The notes under the pieces were generated by a model. That model was given only the letters and a program-made list of their open reading frames with translations. It ran no database searches and was not told where the DNA came from. Both the position numbers and the translations under genes were made by a program. Shown here piece after piece: positions 59,901-64,000 of a DNA stretch of 64,000 nt (position 1 is the stretch's first letter; the number at the start of each line of letters is the position of its first letter). The DNA is from Pardosa pseudoannulata (lineage: Eukaryota > Arthropoda > Arachnida > Araneae > Lycosidae). The DNA lies in NCBI GenBank assembly GCA_032207245.1, contig CM063509.1, positions 4,306,057 to 4,370,056 of the forward strand, read 5' to 3'.

Positions 59901-61122
59901 TTGGGCTGTTCGGAAAGTAATTTCATTTTTTTCCCGACAGAGGATTTAATTGTATTTTTTGGCACCCAACTTCACATTTAAGCCATATAATTTTTATATG
60001 CTTTGAGAGCTCATCTAGAAAGGCTTGTGCGTGAAAAATTTCAATTGATTCTATGCAGTAGTTTTTGGTTGGTGCCCTTTTAAATAGGGAGAGCGATAAG
60101 CAGCATTTTCGACATATCTTACTCTTTTACTACAGAAAGGGTAAAAATGCTGTTCAAGCCAGAAAGAAATTGACCGATGTGTATGGAGAAGGTGTGTTGA
60201 CAGTACGCCAGTGCCAGAACTGGTTTGTTAAATTTCGATCTGGCAATTTTGATGTCGAAGATGCACCACATTCGGGAAGGCCGGTTGAAGTTGATAAAGA
60301 TGAAATAAAGGCATTAGTTGATGCGAACTGGAGACTAACAACACGTGAGATCGGATTGAGGTTAAATTTATCAAATTCAATAGTTTATGACCACTTGAAA
60401 CGCTTGGGATAATCCTCGAAGATCGATGTATGGGTTTCCCATGTTCTCACAGAGAGAAATCTGTGTCGCCACATTGACATCTGCGATTCGCTTTTCAAAC
60501 GTCACGAAAATGATCTATTTTTGAAGCATATCATCACTGGGGACAAAAAATGAGTTGTATACAACAACGTCAAATGCAAGAGGTCATGGATCAAAAAAGA
60601 TGAACCAGCTCAAACCATTTCCAAAGCCGATATTCACCAAAAAAAGGTGATGCTGTCTGTTTAGTGGGATTTTAAAGGAATCTTTTTTTTGCTTTTACCG
60701 GATAACACAACGATTAATTCAGAAGTCTACTGTCATCAGCTGGACAAACTGAATGATGCACTTCAACAGAACAGGAAAGGTGTAGTGTTTCACCAAGACA
60801 ACGCAAGACCTCACACAAGTTTGGTCACTCGCCAAAAGCTTTTACAGCTTGAATGGGATACAATGCCACACCCACCCTATTTTCCAGACCTGATTATTAT
60901 TTGTTCCGGTCACTCCAAAAATTTTTAGAGGGTAAAACCTTCACCTCAAATGAGGAGGTCAAAAACCACCTCAATCAGTTTTTTGCCAGCAAAGACCAAA
61001 AATTTTATGAGCGTGGAATTATGCTACTATAAAGATGGCAAAAGGTGTTGGACTAGAACGGCCAATATATAATTTAATAAAGTATTTGTTTATTATATGA
61101 AATTACTTTCCGAACAACCCAA
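59901..61122 (+). mobile_element. mariner element (1222 bp)
   Basis: Starts TTGGGCTGTTCGGAAAGTAA and ends, in reverse, TTGGGTTGTTCGGAAAGTAA, with TA on both sides (59899-59900 and 61123-61124). Length and content are those of a full-size mariner; only point mutations and small deletions have inactivated it. Confidence 0.95.
60065..61033 (+). pseudogene. mariner transposase, inactivated
   Basis: The first part (60065-60412) reads the N-terminal helix-turn-helix pair, with YYRKGKNAVQARKKL, LTVRQCQNWFVKFRSGNFDV, SGRPVEVD and LTTREIGLRLNLS. A stop follows LKRLG. Later parts in the same frame keep ITGDKK with the first catalytic Asp, FHQDNARPHTS with the second, and PPYFPDL with the third. Damage: an in-frame stop at 60410, another at the Trp after GDKK (about 60551), another at about 60662, and a deletion of about 10 bp after PDL near 60890 that shifts the frame. 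No functional enzyme is possible. Confidence 0.92.
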
Positions 61123-61150
61123 TAGTTATATTTTCAAATGTAGAAACAAA

Positions 61151-62158
61151 TCATGATTCTGTTTGTACATTGCAAGCAAATGGCTTTTTAACAGTGTGGG
61201 AGCGAAGATGCACATTTAAGTGACTTTTTTGAGAATATGATTTTGTACATACAGTGCAAACATATGGTTTCTCCCGAGTATGGGTTCGAAGATGAATATT
61301 TAAGTGTTCTTTTCTAGAAAAGGATTTCATACATAAATTGCAAAGATGTGGTTTCTTCCCAGAGTGGGAATCGAAGTGAACATTTAAGTCACATTTTTCA
61401 GAAAACGATTCATTGCATACAGTACACACAAAGGGTTTTTCAACAGCATGGAAGCGAAGATGAGCATCTAAGTTGCATTTATGAGAAAATGCTTTCTTAC
61501 ATACAGTGCAAACATACGGTTTCTCACCAGTGTGAGTGCGAAGATGAACATTTAAGTGGCCTTTCCTAGAAAATGCTTTCTTACATACAGTGCAAATATA
61601 TGGCTTCACCCCAGTATGGGAGCGCAAATGAATATCTAAGTTGCATTTTTGAGAGAACGCTTTCTTACATACGCTGCAAGCATATGGTTTCTCCCCAGTG
61701 TGAGAACGAAGATGAATACTAAGCTGTTCATTTTTAGAAAATGTTTTGTTGCATACATTGCAAGCATATGGTTCCTCGCCAGTATGGGAGCGAAGATGAA
61801 CTTTTATCAGAGAATTATGAGAGAATGATTTGTTGCATACACTGCAAACATATGGTTTCTCCCCAGTGTGAGTACGAAGATGAACTACTAAGCTGTGCTT
61901 TAGAGAAAACGATTTCTTACATACATTACAGGCAAATGGTTTTTCTCCTGTATGGGTAAGAAGGTGAGCTCCTAAGCCACTTTTTTGAGAAAACGACTTC
62001 TTACATACATTACAAATAAATGGTTTCTCCCCTGTATGACAACGTAGATGAGTAATTAAGCTCCCTTTTATAGTAAATGATTTGTTACATACACTACAAG
62101 TAAATGGCCTTTCCTTCGAGTTTATGGAACTACAGTGATTTAATATGCCTTTATCCAT
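61151..62158 (-). CDS. C2H2 zinc-finger protein with 11 complete fingers
   Basis: A 335-residue single-exon frame. After 18 residues, eleven tandem C-x2-C-x12-H-x3-H fingers of 28 residues each follow (residues 19-326) with mostly TGEKP-type linkers, then a broken twelfth (FACNVQTES). Putative DNA-reading residues (-1,2,3,6) by finger: I-G-S-T, Q-S-G-A, L-H-S-V, H-S-L-V, K-E-Q-I, Q-C-N-I, R-G-H-V, H-C-N-A, E-C-D-V, R-E-H-I, Q-S-H-V. No KRAB, ZAD or other N-terminal domain is in this exon; an upstream exon is possible. Probably a nuclear DNA-binding protein of unknown target. The array is truncated: decayed continuation lies beyond the mariner element at 59901. Linkers of fingers 8-11 (AVEKP, SGKKP, TREKP, TVKKP) are diverging. 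Confidence 0.9.
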   Translation of the reverse strand: MDKGILNHCSSINSKERPFTCSVCNKSFTIKGSLITHLRCHTGEKPFICNVCKKSFSQKSGLGAHLLTHTGEKPFACNVCKKSFSLKHSLVVHLRTHTGEKPYVCSVCNKSFSHNSLIKVHLRSHTGEEPYACNVCNKTFSKNEQLSIHLRSHTGEKPYACSVCKKAFSQKCNLDIHLRSHTGVKPYICTVCKKAFSRKGHLNVHLRTHTGEKPYVCTVCKKAFSHKCNLDAHLRFHAVEKPFVCTVCNESFSEKCDLNVHFDSHSGKKPHLCNLCMKSFSRKEHLNIHLRTHTREKPYVCTVCTKSYSQKSHLNVHLRSHTVKKPFACNVQTES

Positions 62159-63220
62159 ATCAACAACAAACAGAATACACCTTTCTTAGTTTATTTTCAA
62201 GGCACTTTTCAGTGGAAATACTGTTTGAAACATTTTCAAAAGGTACATTAGTTCACATCTCATTATTTTAATAAACATAAATTTTATTTCTAGATAGATA
62301 TTTTTAAAAATCACTTTTAAATCTGTTGAATCATACCTGAAATAAAATGGTCTAACTATGAAGCAGATGACACAGATTAATCTTTGTTTCTAGTTCTGAA
62401 CATGTACGCTAACTATTAGAGATTTGTACTTGCTTAAAAGTTCTTCCATATACTATACCTGTTCTGTTATTTTCAATTATAAAGTTTGAATCATTACTTT
62501 TTTTCTGTGCATATTTGACAGTTGTGCAAACATCTTTCACTCAGTATAAAGTTCCTTTTTCACAAAAACATCAATACAACAATCTGTTGAACAGTCAAGC
62601 ACCATTTAAAGAAGAATTCTCTAAAATAAATGTAACCTGTAAAGGAATAAAGAAAAGATATTGAATTGTGCATGTTTTGTCTAGCTTTTTTACTACAACT
62701 TATCAATTTGAGGGAGTCAGAGAATAAATTAGACATTGGTCAACTTGGTTTTAAATGTAACTTTTATATGATTGATTTATTTTACTTGTTTTAAACAATC
62801 CCTTAACTAGCATATAATTTGCAAGAAAACAATCACAAAAGTGCTTATTTTTTATTTGAAAAACTATATAAAAATAGATCTATGTACAATATATATATCC
62901 TTTTTTATTTGATTTTTTTAATTAAAGAAATTTAAATTTTAAAAAAAGTCAATATTTAGGAATATTCTGACAATGGTTTTCCAGTAAACAAGAAAATTTT
63001 TAAAAAATATGTATTTTAAAAGAGATTGTATTAAGTTTATATATAATATAAATAAACATAAGATTATTTTTTCTTGTGTGGTAAATTTCATGAGCTATTA
63101 TGGCCAATTAATCTGAACTGTAGTGCAAAATGTGTGTAGTATTAAACTGGACAAATTTTTCTCTCGACATCTCTTATTATTTTCATCTCTTCTGGAACAG
63201 ACTCCATAATGTATACAATA
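62159..63220. other. 5' flank of the zinc-finger gene; no other gene seen
   Basis: AT-rich sequence that should contain the promoter or an upstream intron of the zinc-finger gene. No clear upstream coding exon found. Confidence 0.45.
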
Positions 63221-63224
63221 TTAA

Positions 63225-63698
63225 CACATTGTATGCGGGATATGTACTAGTACCTTTTCTGACGATTGATACTTTAGCACAAGACATGTACTAGTATGTT
63301 TTCTGATGATTGATATTTGTGTGCAAGTCACGTACTAGTACAGGTTAGTGTAACAATAGGGTTTGTTGGTGGGTACAAAAACAACAGTATATTCAGAAAA
63401 ATGAAGCCAAATGTTCTTGTCTACTACACAGATTCTGGAATGTAAAAATGTTTATATATAACATAGTTAAAAAAAATTTAAACTGTATACTACTATTTTT
63501 ATTTGATTTTTCATATTTACTATACTATTGTAAATTTATCCACTAAAAAATATATTTTTGTTTACAAAAATCTTATGGTGTTGGTTAAAAAATTAAATAA
63601 TTTTCGATCTATTGAGATATAACTGAATAACTAAATTGATGCGTAAAATGGCAGCTCCTGGTACACTTCCGCTGTGAAATGGAACCACACACAATGTG
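63225..63698. mobile_element. TTAA-flanked MITE (474 bp)
   Basis: TTAA at 63221-63224 and 63699-63702; ends CACATTGTATGCGGG and, in reverse, CACATTGTGTGTGGT. Near the left end it holds three units of about 50 bp, each with the palindromic GTACTAGTAC or a close variant and TTTTCTGA-GATTGATA. piggyBac-like by target, class not certain. Confidence 0.75.
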
Positions 63699-63702
63699 TT
63701 AA

Positions 63703-64000
63703 AAAATATATTTTATCAAAGAACACAAATTACAAGATTATGCATAATGTGAAATGCCTCAGTGGTTTTAAATTGCTAATATTAGGATTATAAACATTAA
63801 TGCTTTGTAATGTAACTATATAACACATGATTATTTAATTATTAGTTACCAAAAAATTTAAAGATATTTTAAGATTAATAAGGCAATTTAATTAACGTTT
63901 ATTTAATTTTTAATTTAAAATTTATTGTATTTACATAATTATTTTCAAAAGTAATTTAAGTAATTATTCAGCCAAATCCCAATTCAATATATCAAAACAA
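63703..64000. other. No gene seen
   Basis: AT-rich end of the window. Confidence 0.5.

Noticed and set aside
61348..61959. Plus-strand frames rich in His/Cys opposite the zinc-finger gene
   Set aside because: Antisense shadows of the 84-bp finger repeat.
1..64000. CRISPR arrays, operons, bacterial promoters or riboswitches
   Set aside because: The window is eukaryotic; introns, LINEs and MITEs throughout. The repeated units seen are microsatellites, a minisatellite and zinc fingers.

Overview
This is eukaryotic nuclear DNA, very AT-rich, with long introns and dense transposon remains. The gene set (a Yan/ETV6-type ETS factor, glomulin, a USP10-like protein, a C2H2 zinc-finger gene) and the repeat types (BEL/Pao, Jockey, mariner, Tigger/pogo, hAT, piggyBac-like MITEs, a Helitron-like element) fit an arthropod, most likely a chelicerate such as a spider. 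The clade is an inference from style, not proven by any single locus.

Layout. 1-5.2 kb is a junkyard of retrotransposon pieces (BEL gag and protease, Jockey RT), a tRNA-His 3' fragment and odd G runs. 7.0-14.5 kb (+) holds three exons of a Yan/aop (ETV6/TEL) transcription factor: a 66-nt linker exon, the ETS-domain exon and the terminal exon; its SAM-domain exons are probably to the left of the window. Two inverted copies of one 0.95-kb MITE flank these exons. 15-30 kb has no cellular gene I can support and is filled with decayed DNA transposons and local duplications. 30.0-33.7 kb (-) is a complete glomulin gene (2 coding exons, about 582 aa). It shares a 204-bp divergent promoter with a USP10-like gene (+) whose exons lie at 33.9, 45.1, 45.3 and 49.4-50.3 kb; the catalytic domain of that gene is not visible, so it either continues beyond the window or is truncated. 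50-64 kb is again transposon-rich and ends in a C2H2 zinc-finger gene (-, 61.2-62.2 kb).

Most interesting structures. (a) The zinc-finger gene once had at least 15 fingers: a mariner element sits inside finger 12, and the decayed fingers 13-15 are still readable on its far side, with a second decayed copy 3 kb further left. (b) A partial tandem duplication in the USP10-like gene made a mutated copy of an exon start inside the preceding intron; it keeps a splice acceptor and would act as a poison exon. (c) The glomulin/USP10-like promoter lies in the spacer of a roughly 150-bp inverted repeat, with one arm in each gene's first intron. (d) Many DNA transposons have exact target-site duplications or recognisable empty sites, so their boundaries are given to the base. 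I found no unmistakable new molecular system.
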